In this document: positions 1-6,642 of the stretch, piece by piece
Layout: each line of letters begins with the position of its first letter
Numbering within the stretch: the first letter of the stretch is position 1
Source: Actinomycetota bacterium
GTDB lineage: Bacteria; Actinomycetota; Actinomycetes; Actinomycetales; Microbacteriaceae
Direction of reading: 5' to 3'
Assembly: GCA_009927245.1 (NCBI GenBank)
Contig: RFNI01000161.1
Span: 1 to 8,473 of the forward strand
DNA: 8,473 nucleotides
Program-made: the position numbers and the translations under genes
Notes under the pieces: model-generated
The model's database searches: none
Seen by the model: the letters and a program-made list of their open reading frames with translations, nothing else
What the model was told of the DNA's origin: nothing

Positions 1-513
1 GCCTCAGAGAGCTCATCCTGATGGACCTTGGCAATCTGCTCTAGCAGGTCAATCGTCTGCTTACACCAACGAATGAAGTCTCCAGCGAGCATGCCGGTAG
101 CAGTCAGGATGCTGTCTAGCCTTGCTCCTGTGGCCCAGCGATACATCTGCAGTGCCATGGCCGAATCAGGCTCACTGGTTAGCGGCAAGTTGTGGAATCT
201 GGAAACTTCCTGAAGGTCATCCCAAACGCTCAGGGTCTGATCGAAGACCTCTACGAAGGCACCCTTTGGGTGCTTAGGAGTGATGTTCTCATCGTCTCGT
301 CTAGATTCATAAACCAAGGCAGAGGCAACGGCTGCCAAAGTTGGTGCATCAACGTTGTGCCAAACCTTGCGCCTTAGACACTCAGCAACCAGAAGGTCCT
401 TTCGCCGTAAATCTTGGCTAGTTTCTTACCTGACTCAGTAACTTCGAGATCGCCTTCGCTCACCTCAAGGTAGTTGAGCTCGACGAGCATGTCGCTGATA
501 CGGTCAAAGGTTT
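1..513 (-). CDS. helY: HelY helicase, C-terminal part (continues helY after frameshift; runs off left edge)
   Basis: This is the downstream part of the helY gene, separated from the main reading frame by a one-base loss near 511-513 and divided again by a second near 400-402. From 513 to about 403 the minus strand reads FDRISDMLVELNYLEVSEGD, then KLAKIYGE. From about 402 to the left edge another frame reads KDLLVAECLRRKVWHNVDAP and ends within GDFIRWCKQTIDLLEQIAKV. These pieces join into the C-terminal helical (DSHCT) domain of Ski2/Mtr4-type helicases, whose hallmark is the GDF-RW-QT-DLL-QI segment near the end. No stop codon is reached in the window, so only a short tail, perhaps 10 to 20 residues by family comparison, is missing. 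Plus-strand open frames over this region are shadows of it. Assignment to HelY is firm; whether the breaks are real is doubtful. Confidence 0.82.
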
Positions 514-2382
514 GGCCACCTGGTTGGTTCTGGATTCAATCTGGCGAATGATGGCTTTGGTTTCTTTTTCTAACTTCCACCAACGTTCTCCCCAGCGTGC
601 ATGCACTTCGCGATCTGGACATGCGTGACATGGATGAGAACGAAGATCCTTCTTCAAGTTTGCAAGCTTGAGTTCCTGGGCTCTTCTCCCCTTGGTCTGT
701 CTCAAATCATTTCTTCGAGCCTGTCGACCAGCCTGAGCTGATTCTCGTTCAAGTTCGTTTGTCTCCTTACGGAGTCTCGCATACTCTCGGAAATCTCCCA
801 GGTGGCATTTCATAGACTGCTCGTAGCCATCCAGTGATTCTTGTTTCTCTCGAATTCCTCTTGCCAGTCCAACTACAGATCTGTCTGCTTGGAACTGGGC
901 AAAAGAAGTTTCAAGAACATCTCGAGATCTTCTTTGCCCGAACGCTTCAATTAGATTCACTGCCATGTTAAAAGTTGGTTTGAATGAAGAGTTCAGTGGA
1001 TAAGTGCGCTTAGAAGCAAGAGATGCAACATAGTTTGGATCTAGGTTCGCCGCCCACTGAATAACCGAATGTCCTTCGGTATCAATTCCTCTTCTACCCG
1101 CACGACCGGTGAGCTGAGTGTATTCACCAGGGGTGATCTGAACTCGACCTTCACCGTTGTATTTATCCAAACGATCCAGAACAACAGTTCTTGCAGGCAT
1201 GTTAATACCTAATGCAAGTGTTTCTGTTGCAAAGACGACCTTCACTAGTTTCCTTAGGAAGAGTTCTTCAACAACTTCCTTGAATGCAGGTAGCAAACCA
1301 GCGTGGTGAGCAGCAACTCCTCGTTCTAGAGCGTTTAACCATTCGAAGTAGCCAAGTGCGGAAAGATCCTCGTCAGCGATAGTTGCACACTTCTCTTCGG
1401 CGATTCTTCGAATCAGTTGTTTGTCTTCTGGCTTAGTCAGCCTGATACCGGAAGCCAGAACTGATTGAACCGCAGCTTCACAGCCGGCACGAGAGAAGAT
1501 AAAGAAGATTGCTGGAAGTAAGTCTGCTTCGTCAAGAATAGAGATGATCTCAGGCTTAGTAACTTTAGGAATTCTGCTTAGGTTGCGATCGTTTAGCCCA
1601 GGATGACCTCTCCTGCCCCTAGTGGGTTTGTGAATTGGCTGACGCATCTTGTTGGCGTGACGTTGAACTAGGTCGCTGTTTACTCTGGTCTGTTTGGATT
1701 CATCATCAAACAACGGGATGAGCTCATCACCAAAGAGCACGTGCTGATTCAGAGGGACTGGCCTGATTTCAGAGACAATTACTGAAGTGTCTCCCCTGAC
1801 TTCATCCAACCAGGCACCAAACTCCTCAGCGTTAGAGACCGTTGCACTGAGCGAGACAACCTTAACATCCTTAGGTAGGTGAAGAATTACCTCTTCCCAG
1901 ACAGCACCTCTGAACCGGTCAGCGAGATAGTGAACTTCATCCATAACGACATAGCCAAGGCTTATCAGAGCGTTTGAGTTGGCGTAGATCATGTTTCTAA
2001 GCACTTCGGTTGTCATCACCAAGATCTGTGCATCTGAGTTGATGTTGGTATCTCCGGTTAGTAGGCCAACAGAAGCCTCACCGTAACGCGCTTGGAGCTC
2101 TGCAAATTTCTGATTGCTTAGAGCTTTGATTGGTGTCGTGTAGAAGACCTTGAGTGATTTCTCAACGGCAAGGTGAATAGCGAATTCACCAACAATAGTT
2201 TTACCAGCGCCAGTTGGCGCAGCAACGAGCACACCGTGACCTTGAACTAAAGCTCGACAGGCTCTCTCTTGAAAATCATCCAAAGGGAATTTGAGCAGCG
2301 AAATGAAGTTATCTAAACTCGCATGCCTCTTAGTTTGTTTAGCCTTAGCAAATCTCTCTGCTGGGCTTAGATCTTCTGACAT
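460..2382 (-). CDS. helY: HelY, Ski2/Mtr4-like ATP-dependent DExH helicase (main part, frameshifted near 511)
   Basis: Superfamily 2 DExH helicase related to yeast Ski2 and Mtr4, known in mycobacteria as HelY and presumed to unwind RNA or DNA; its exact role is not settled. Counting from ATG 2382, Walker A (AAPTGAGKT) lies at about 54-62, DEVH at 148-151, SAT at 179-181, HHAGLLP at about 359-365 and motif VI (QLTGRAGRRG) at about 423-432. A basic linker follows, then the HelY-typical HPCHACPDRE segment near 583-592, with two cysteines three apart. True homology ends near residue 624 (NQVAK); the last 15 or so residues to the stop at 460 are out-of-frame. With the downstream pieces the protein exceeds 790 residues, normal for HelY. 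ATG 2382 overlaps the tatC stop as TGATG; a GTG one codon earlier is also possible. Last gene of the visible cluster. Confidence 0.93.
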   Translation of the reverse strand: MSEDLSPAERFAKAKQTKRHASLDNFISLLKFPLDDFQERACRALVQGHGVLVAAPTGAGKTIVGEFAIHLAVEKSLKVFYTTPIKALSNQKFAELQARYGEASVGLLTGDTNINSDAQILVMTTEVLRNMIYANSNALISLGYVVMDEVHYLADRFRGAVWEEVILHLPKDVKVVSLSATVSNAEEFGAWLDEVRGDTSVIVSEIRPVPLNQHVLFGDELIPLFDDESKQTRVNSDLVQRHANKMRQPIHKPTRGRRGHPGLNDRNLSRIPKVTKPEIISILDEADLLPAIFFIFSRAGCEAAVQSVLASGIRLTKPEDKQLIRRIAEEKCATIADEDLSALGYFEWLNALERGVAAHHAGLLPAFKEVVEELFLRKLVKVVFATETLALGINMPARTVVLDRLDKYNGEGRVQITPGEYTQLTGRAGRRGIDTEGHSVIQWAANLDPNYVASLASKRTYPLNSSFKPTFNMAVNLIEAFGQRRSRDVLETSFAQFQADRSVVGLARGIREKQESLDGYEQSMKCHLGDFREYARLRKETNELERESAQAGRQARRNDLRQTKGRRAQELKLANLKKDLRSHPCHACPDREVHARWGERWWKLEKETKAIIRQIESRTNQVAKPLTVSATCSSSSTTLR

Positions 2383-3191
2383 CACTGAACTTCATCTGGA
2401 ACATAGTTTGTTACTAGATCAACTTCATCGACGTTCTTCTGGCGAATCGCTCTTCTCTTGTCATTTAGAAGTGCAATACCAGCGGATAAATAGAAGAAAG
2501 CAATCAGCGGAATCATAAGTAAGAACATAGACATTGGGTCTGACACCGGGGTCGCTATTGCACCAATCAGTGAAATCAAGAAGATAGCTGGACGCCAACC
2601 CTTAAGAATTGTCTTACCCGACATCGTTCCGAGTGCGTTTAGTAGAACCAGGATTGCGGGAAGAACAAAAGCAATTCCAAACACAAGAAGCACACGAACT
2701 GTGAAGAGAACATACTCAGCAGCATTAATCATGTTTGCGCTGCCTTCAGGAGTGAAAGCGAGAAAACTTCTAACAAAACCTGGGAAAAGCCACCAACCAA
2801 AGTACGCTCCACCTAAAAACAGCGGTGAGCTGATTAGTACAAAAACAACAGCATAACGACGATCTTTTTTCCTTAACGCTGGAGATAAAAATGCCCAAAT
2901 CTGATAGAGCCAAATAGGGCTTGCCACAAAGAGCCCAATGAAAAAAGCAATCTGCATGTGGAGATCGAAGGCGGAGACTACAGAACCAAAGTTGATTTGT
3001 GCATTGACGTTCGCATCTTTGGCGATTGCAATTATGGGTTTCTGAAGTTCAGCAAAGACTTTGTCAAAGGCAAGCCAACCAAAAACAGTTCCTGCAACAA
3101 TGGCAAGCCCGGCCTTGAATAACCTGTTGCGAAGTTCACGGAAGTGTCCCGATAGCTTCATTTTCTTTTCGGGATTGCGGCGAGATGCCAT
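2382..3191 (-). CDS. tatC: Sec-independent (twin-arginine) translocase subunit TatC
   Basis: Multi-spanning membrane receptor of the Tat system, which binds twin-arginine signal peptides and exports folded proteins. The 269-residue protein has six hydrophobic segments at about 27-45, 78-98, 113-134, 158-185, 201-217 and 222-241, the expected number and length. The signal-peptide-binding N-terminal motif HFRELRNRL is present (E19). SPIWLYQIWAFLSPAL at 91-106 is the classic TatC signature; the acidic residue after it is D110 (KKDRR), where E. coli has E103. RPAIFLISLIGAIATP and SDPMSMFLLMIPL match the C-terminal half. An oddity is V176 in FGIAFVLPA, where E. coli and mycobacterial TatC have a buried glutamate (E. 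coli E170). The start ATG overlaps the tatA stop by one base (TAATG), implying translational coupling. No frameshift, even through a six-T run at 2865-2870. Confidence 0.97.
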   Translation of the reverse strand: MASRRNPEKKMKLSGHFRELRNRLFKAGLAIVAGTVFGWLAFDKVFAELQKPIIAIAKDANVNAQINFGSVVSAFDLHMQIAFFIGLFVASPIWLYQIWAFLSPALRKKDRRYAVVFVLISSPLFLGGAYFGWWLFPGFVRSFLAFTPEGSANMINAAEYVLFTVRVLLVFGIAFVLPAILVLLNALGTMSGKTILKGWRPAIFLISLIGAIATPVSDPMSMFLLMIPLIAFFYLSAGIALLNDKRRAIRQKNVDEVDLVTNYVPDEVQ

Positions 3192-3394
3192 TAGTCGTCT
3201 TTTGGTTGTTCTTTCTCAGGAGTAGCTTTTTTGTCTTCAGCTCTCTCGTCGCCTAGCTGCTTCATCTCTTTTCTAAAGATACGCATTGACTGGCCAAGGC
3301 TCTTAGCAAAACCTGGAAGTTTTGGAGCACCCCAAATAACAAGCACAACTAGCACGATAAAAATAAAGTGCCAACCCTCTAGACCTCTAAACAT
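3191..3394 (-). CDS. tatA: Sec-independent translocase subunit TatA
   Basis: Pore-forming component of the twin-arginine translocase, working with TatC encoded immediately downstream. The 67-residue protein has the standard TatA plan: one N-terminal membrane helix (about residues 8-23, HFIFIVLVVLVIWGAP), then the hinge and amphipathic helix KLPGFAKSLGQSMRIFRKEM with its conserved glycine, phenylalanine and lysine positions, then a charged, disordered tail rich in Lys, Glu and Asp. This length and the single copy beside tatC match the actinobacterial tatAC pair; TatB is normally encoded elsewhere. The ATG lies 8 bases after the stop of the small upstream gene, with a modest AAGG ribosome-binding site about 8 bases upstream. 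TatA rather than TatB is favoured by the short tail and the pairing with tatC. Confidence 0.96.
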   Translation of the reverse strand: MFRGLEGWHFIFIVLVVLVIWGAPKLPGFAKSLGQSMRIFRKEMKQLGDERAEDKKATPEKEQPKDD

Positions 3395-3402
3395 CTACTG
3401 CC

Positions 3403-3639
3403 TTACTCTTCTGAATCGATTTCAATTGAACTACTACCCTCTAGCCTACGCTCTCTGGCTAGCCTTGAGCGCTTTAGAGCGCTAACTTCAATCCCTAAAG
3501 CCTTCACTTTTACTCCGATTGGCGCATAGGACCTAGCCACGCGCTTTGAAGACTGGTTGAGGCGAAAACCCACAACCCCGAGAGCTACCGTCGCCAAAAC
3601 TACCAGTGCGCTAAATACGTAAACCCAGAAATATTCCAT
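3403..3639 (-). CDS. Small single-pass membrane protein of unknown function between pafC and tatA
   Basis: I do not recognise a named family. The 78-residue product has one clear membrane helix near the N-terminus (about residues 5-26, WVYVFSALVVLATVALGVVG), then a basic, probably cytoplasmic region with many Arg and Lys, and an acidic, serine-rich end (SSSIEIDSEE). The gene looks real: it starts at an ATG that overlaps the pafC stop by one base (TAATG), has a good AGAGGA ribosome-binding site about 9 bases upstream inside pafC, and ends 8 bases before tatA. Overall layout resembles TatA/TatB (helix, then charged tail), but the Gly-Pro hinge and amphipathic helix motif are absent, so I do not call it a Tat subunit. 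A structural or accessory membrane role is possible but unproven. Confidence 0.8.
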   Translation of the reverse strand: MEYFWVYVFSALVVLATVALGVVGFRLNQSSKRVARSYAPIGVKVKALGIEVSALKRSRLARERRLEGSSSIEIDSEE

Positions 3640-4631
3640 TACTCGGCATCCTCTGGAGCGGTAGCAGGAAGTTCTCCCAAAGCTTTGAGAGCAAATTCTC
3701 TCACTGCTGATCTAGCTTCCTCAGGGGCAACAACTCTCGCTGCACCACCGAACCTCGAGATGATTCGACCTAGGTTTCTGACATCCCCTACCAGGATCTT
3801 GAAACTTTTCACATACTCAGAGACCGAAACCGGCTCTTCGACTGGTCGGAAATCAACCATCAGGCTGAAAGCCTCCGGCTCAACCTCGATTGTTACCAAA
3901 GTGTCGGTTTCACCTGGGTGATAAACCTCGTCGTCCAACACAGCGTTTAGAGCCGAATCAGAAACAGGGAGATCGGATAACTTGGCGTTGCGCATGCGGT
4001 CAACTCGGAAAGATCTAACGTCCTGGTTCTCAGGGCACCAACCCTTTAGGTAAATTAGTTCACCGCGAAGATCGATTCGAAGTGGCTCGATAACTCTGCC
4101 AATCCTCATCTCCCCCTTGAGGTTCAGGTAATCGCAAACAATCGATTTACCAATCTTGATTGCCTGCCTGATGGTGATTAGGTCAGCATCTCTTGAACCT
4201 GGTTGAACTATAACTTCAGGTGCATTACCTCTTGAATCACCAGTAGAGAGAATGTTTTGCAGAGCAAGAATCTCTTCGCTTTCAGCAAGTCCTGGCAAAG
4301 AGCTTAGATAAACCAAACCAGCCGCTAGCGCTGATGCTTGTCTAGAGGAGAGTCTTGGAACATCTTCAACAACGTTTTCAAGGTTGTATGAGATTCGAAC
4401 AAAGCCCTCTTCGAGAGCGTCATAGTCGACTACGTATCTGTCTGGGTTCTGGAAATTAGCTAGATCGGTGAAACCAATGTTCTTTACTGCTCTAACAATT
4501 TCATCAGAAGTGACTCCGAAACGTTCAGCAAGTTCGGAAACTTCATACTCATCTTCTTGAACCAGGAATCCGGTGAGAGAGAGCATTAGATTGTAGCGAT
4601 CGGAATCATCCAATCTCTCAGGGTTAGGCAT
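3639..4631 (-). CDS. pafC: PafC, WYL-domain transcriptional regulator (partner of PafB)
   Basis: WYL-domain regulator that in mycobacteria pairs with PafB as the PafBC complex and activates most of the LexA/RecA-independent DNA-damage response. The 330-residue product has an N-terminal winged-helix region (about residues 11-80, including VSELAERFGVTSDEIVRAVK), a linker, and a WYL domain at about 148-215 with the core IEPLRIDLRGELIYLKGW followed by SFRVDRM. A WCX-type C-terminal extension (about 243-318) completes the family plan. The length is normal. The ATG lies within the last codons of pafB (8-base overlap), preceded by a purine-rich AGAGGGTGG site, so the two are translationally coupled, as expected for obligate partners. 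Which of the two WYL genes is PafB and which PafC is set by order: the first gene is PafB. No frameshift. Confidence 0.93.
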   Translation of the reverse strand: MPNPERLDDSDRYNLMLSLTGFLVQEDEYEVSELAERFGVTSDEIVRAVKNIGFTDLANFQNPDRYVVDYDALEEGFVRISYNLENVVEDVPRLSSRQASALAAGLVYLSSLPGLAESEEILALQNILSTGDSRGNAPEVIVQPGSRDADLITIRQAIKIGKSIVCDYLNLKGEMRIGRVIEPLRIDLRGELIYLKGWCPENQDVRSFRVDRMRNAKLSDLPVSDSALNAVLDDEVYHPGETDTLVTIEVEPEAFSLMVDFRPVEEPVSVSEYVKSFKILVGDVRNLGRIISRFGGAARVVAPEEARSAVREFALKALGELPATAPEDAE

Positions 4632-5628
4632 GATCGTTAGCCACCCTCTCGTATCCAGCTCTAACTACTTGAATCAGAGCATCCGGTTTTAGAACTTTTA
4701 TTTGTCCCGCATACTCACGAAGCTGTTCGGCTAGGACGTAAACATCGTGGTAATTGATTGTTACTTCATCAGAGTTGCCATTGCCCTGAAGATCTAATTC
4801 AAACTTGAACCAGGCTTCCGAGTCACGCTCAACCTTGATCTTGGCGGTTTGCTTAGCACCAAGTGAATCAAGGTCGTCAACTGCTTTTAGAATTTGTTCC
4901 TGAGCTGGAGGATCAAAAGGCCTAACACCTTTGACAGAAGTCACCTTGCTAACGATTCTCCTGAGCATAAAGTTTCTGGTGTCCTGCTTGTCCTCATCCC
5001 AACCCATCACAATCCACTGGCCTGCAACAAGTCGCAATAGCCATGGCTGAAGTGTTCTCTTCTGGATCTCCCCTGTCTGAGGCTTTCGATACATGAAACT
5101 GACAACCTGATGGTCAGAGATTGCATTGTTTAGATCTCTGAATGAAGGCTCTGATGCCTGAATGCGAGGTGCAATACCGACGATGTCTGAGTCTTCACCA
5201 ACTGCACCCATGGCTCTGAGTTTGGTGATACCTCTGCTAGCTGCAGTTGATAGCGAGCCACCAGCCCAAGCGTCAGCAGCTAGGTTCAAAAGCGCCATTT
5301 GACGTGGAGTGAACTCTACATTCTTAGGCCAGTAAAAACTCTCACGCTTAATTGAATAAACAGTTACCTGGTTGTTCTCATCTTCGTGAGGAGGAATGGT
5401 GACTTCTAGTTGAATGCCGTTGTGAATAAGGCTTGACTTGTCTCTTTCAAACTTGCGCTCTAATGATGAGTTATCTCCGCCATCAACATATTCGTTTTCA
5501 TAACCAGGCACTGAACGAAGGATCTCATTCTTAGTCAGACCATTGCGCGTATAAAGCAGAGCGCAGGTCAAATTAAATAAGCGCTCTGGCTTAGTTATCT
5601 TGAATGGACTGGACTTAGATTCGCTCAT
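4624..5628 (-). CDS. pafB: PafB, WYL-domain transcriptional regulator (partner of PafC)
   Basis: First member of the PafB-PafC WYL pair, a transcription activator of DNA-repair genes in mycobacteria, named for proximity to the Pup ligase gene pafA rather than for proteasome function. The 334-residue product has an N-terminal winged-helix DNA-binding region (about 13-95) with the typical SLERKFERDKSSLIHNGI stretch at 55-72. A WYL domain follows (about 163-232), with QPWLLRLVAGQWIVMGWD and the arginine-rich FMLRRI, and then a WCX-type C-terminal domain. The WYL triad reads W-I-V here, a common variation. The ATG lies 15 bases after the FKBP stop codon with only a weak ribosome-binding site, and the 3' end overlaps pafC by 8 bases. 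No pafA is present upstream; an FKBP gene sits there instead. Intact frame, normal length. Confidence 0.93.
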   Translation of the reverse strand: MSESKSSPFKITKPERLFNLTCALLYTRNGLTKNEILRSVPGYENEYVDGGDNSSLERKFERDKSSLIHNGIQLEVTIPPHEDENNQVTVYSIKRESFYWPKNVEFTPRQMALLNLAADAWAGGSLSTAASRGITKLRAMGAVGEDSDIVGIAPRIQASEPSFRDLNNAISDHQVVSFMYRKPQTGEIQKRTLQPWLLRLVAGQWIVMGWDEDKQDTRNFMLRRIVSKVTSVKGVRPFDPPAQEQILKAVDDLDSLGAKQTAKIKVERDSEAWFKFELDLQGNGNSDEVTINYHDVYVLAEQLREYAGQIKVLKPDALIQVVRAGYERVANDHA

Positions 5629-5643
5629 TGCACCAATTCGAGA

Positions 5644-5904
5644 TTACTTATTGACACCTAGGATGTCGACGACGAATAGCAACGTTGCCCCACCTGGAAT
5701 TGAGCTACCGTTACCATCAACTCCGTAGCCATCAGCTGCCGGCATGGATGCAATCACCTGTGAACCAACAGTTTCGCCGTCAAGTGCCTTTACGAAACCA
5801 GGAATCACACCCCCGTCACCAGTTTTAAGTGTGAAGGTAGCAGGGCCATTTCCTGACTCCCATGAAGAGTCAAATGCTGCACCAATCTCTGTTCCCCAAC
5901 CCAA
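5644..5904 (-). CDS. FKBP-type peptidyl-prolyl isomerase, C-terminal catalytic domain (3' part of frameshifted lipoprotein gene)
   Basis: This holds most of the second and canonical FKBP domain of the gene that begins at 6610. FKBP enzymes catalyse cis-trans isomerisation of proline peptide bonds. Active-site landmarks are FDSSW, FTL, GVIPGFVKAL, DGYG and LLFVVDILG, which supply the conserved Phe-Asp, the Val-Ile pair (Phe replaces the usual Trp after it), the Tyr of the 80s loop and the Phe of the last strand. The start of the domain, HYVGWV preceded by ATLIKGAGEVVKTGDSVT, lies in another frame between about 5979 and 5898, so the apparent TTG start at 5904 is not a real initiation site. One missing base near 5894-5899 separates the frames (VGWV then WGTEIG or GGTEIG). 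It ends 15 bases before pafB. Confidence 0.88.
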   Translation of the reverse strand: MGWGTEIGAAFDSSWESGNGPATFTLKTGDGGVIPGFVKALDGETVGSQVIASMPAADGYGVDGNGSSIPGGATLLFVVDILGVNK

Positions 5905-5962
5905 CCAACGTAGTGAACGGTGACTGAATCTCCAGTCTTTACAACTTCCCCTGCACCCTTGA

Positions 5963-6610
5963 TCAAGGTTGCCTTTGGAAATCTTTAGGAGCTGAGAATG
6001 AAGGTGCTACCAAACCTGGCTGACCAGTCTTAGGTGCACGAACAACTGAAGGAAGGCCAGTTGGAAGGGGCTGAATCGCTCCGTTTGCGTGTGGAAGGTA
6101 AACCTTCTTCAACTGCAGGACGTATGTCGTTCCATTAGGGTCTTCTTCTGACTTTGGGTTCGCAAAGACAACTAGGCTGCCCTCCTTCACTCCGGTCAGG
6201 GCATTACAGAAAATCTTTGTACTTGCAGAATCAAAAAATTGGCTTGCTGCATCTGTTCCATCGAACTTGCTGTTCGCTAGAACTTCACCGGAAGATGAAT
6301 TCACGACCACATACTCAATAGTTACCAACTGGTTACCGGTGAAAGCAGGTCCACTTCCCTCTTTGACAACCTTGGTCTGAGATGTCTTGATTAGTGAAAG
6401 TTGAGAAGTTCCGTCTCCCTTGGTTGGGAAATCGACAGTTGGAACCGTGCCATCTGCGCCAGTTACTTTTACTTGGTCAATTTCAGCGCCGCCCTTGAAT
6501 GGTTCACACGATGGTGTGATGCCAGAGTAGGCATTGTTGCTTGAAGCGCAGCCTGCAAGGAGTAGTACTGAAGCGGCAGCTACCGCGAGGATTGATTTAG
6601 ATCTAGACAA
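5963..6610 (-). CDS. Lipoprotein FKBP-type peptidyl-prolyl isomerase, signal peptide and first domain (5' part of frameshifted gene)
   Basis: Membrane-anchored prolyl isomerase, probably helping exported proteins to fold outside the membrane. Residues 1-21 form a lipoprotein signal peptide: basic MSRSK, hydrophobic stretch, then lipobox LLAGC with the lipid-modified cysteine at 21. A first FKBP-like domain follows (about 75-172, SQTKVVKEGSG to VLQLKKVYL) but lacks the VIPG-W and AYG active-site motifs, so it is probably non-catalytic. A Pro-rich linker leads to the second, canonical domain, whose beginning is lost to a missing base near 5979-5981: this frame ends DFQRQP, while adding one T gives DFPKATLIKG, a normal domain start. 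The repaired protein would be about 322 residues, typical of actinobacterial tandem FKBP lipoproteins. The start is a TTG with an AGAAAGAAG site; 32 bases separate it from trmI. Confidence 0.9.
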   Translation of the reverse strand: MSRSKSILAVAAASVLLLAGCASSNNAYSGITPSCEPFKGGAEIDQVKVTGADGTVPTVDFPTKGDGTSQLSLIKTSQTKVVKEGSGPAFTGNQLVTIEYVVVNSSSGEVLANSKFDGTDAASQFFDSASTKIFCNALTGVKEGSLVVFANPKSEEDPNGTTYVLQLKKVYLPHANGAIQPLPTGLPSVVRAPKTGQPGLVAPSFSAPKDFQRQP

Positions 6611-6642
6611 GGAAGAACTTCTTTCTAAAGGTTTCTTGAAGT

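Noticed and set aside
28..377. Two overlapping plus-strand open frames of 61 codons
   Set aside because: They lie opposite the conserved C-terminal domain of HelY on the minus strand and resemble no protein family.
2291..3921. Plus-strand open frames at 2291-2518, 3231-3485 and 3685-3921
   Set aside because: Each is antisense to a well-supported gene (helY/tatC, tatA and the small membrane gene, pafC) and has the odd composition of a shadow frame.
6600..6615. TTGTC on the minus strand at the FKBP start, considered as a PafBC-type (RecA-NDp) promoter box
   Set aside because: The rest of the motif and a correctly spaced -10 are missing, and TTG is the start codon itself.
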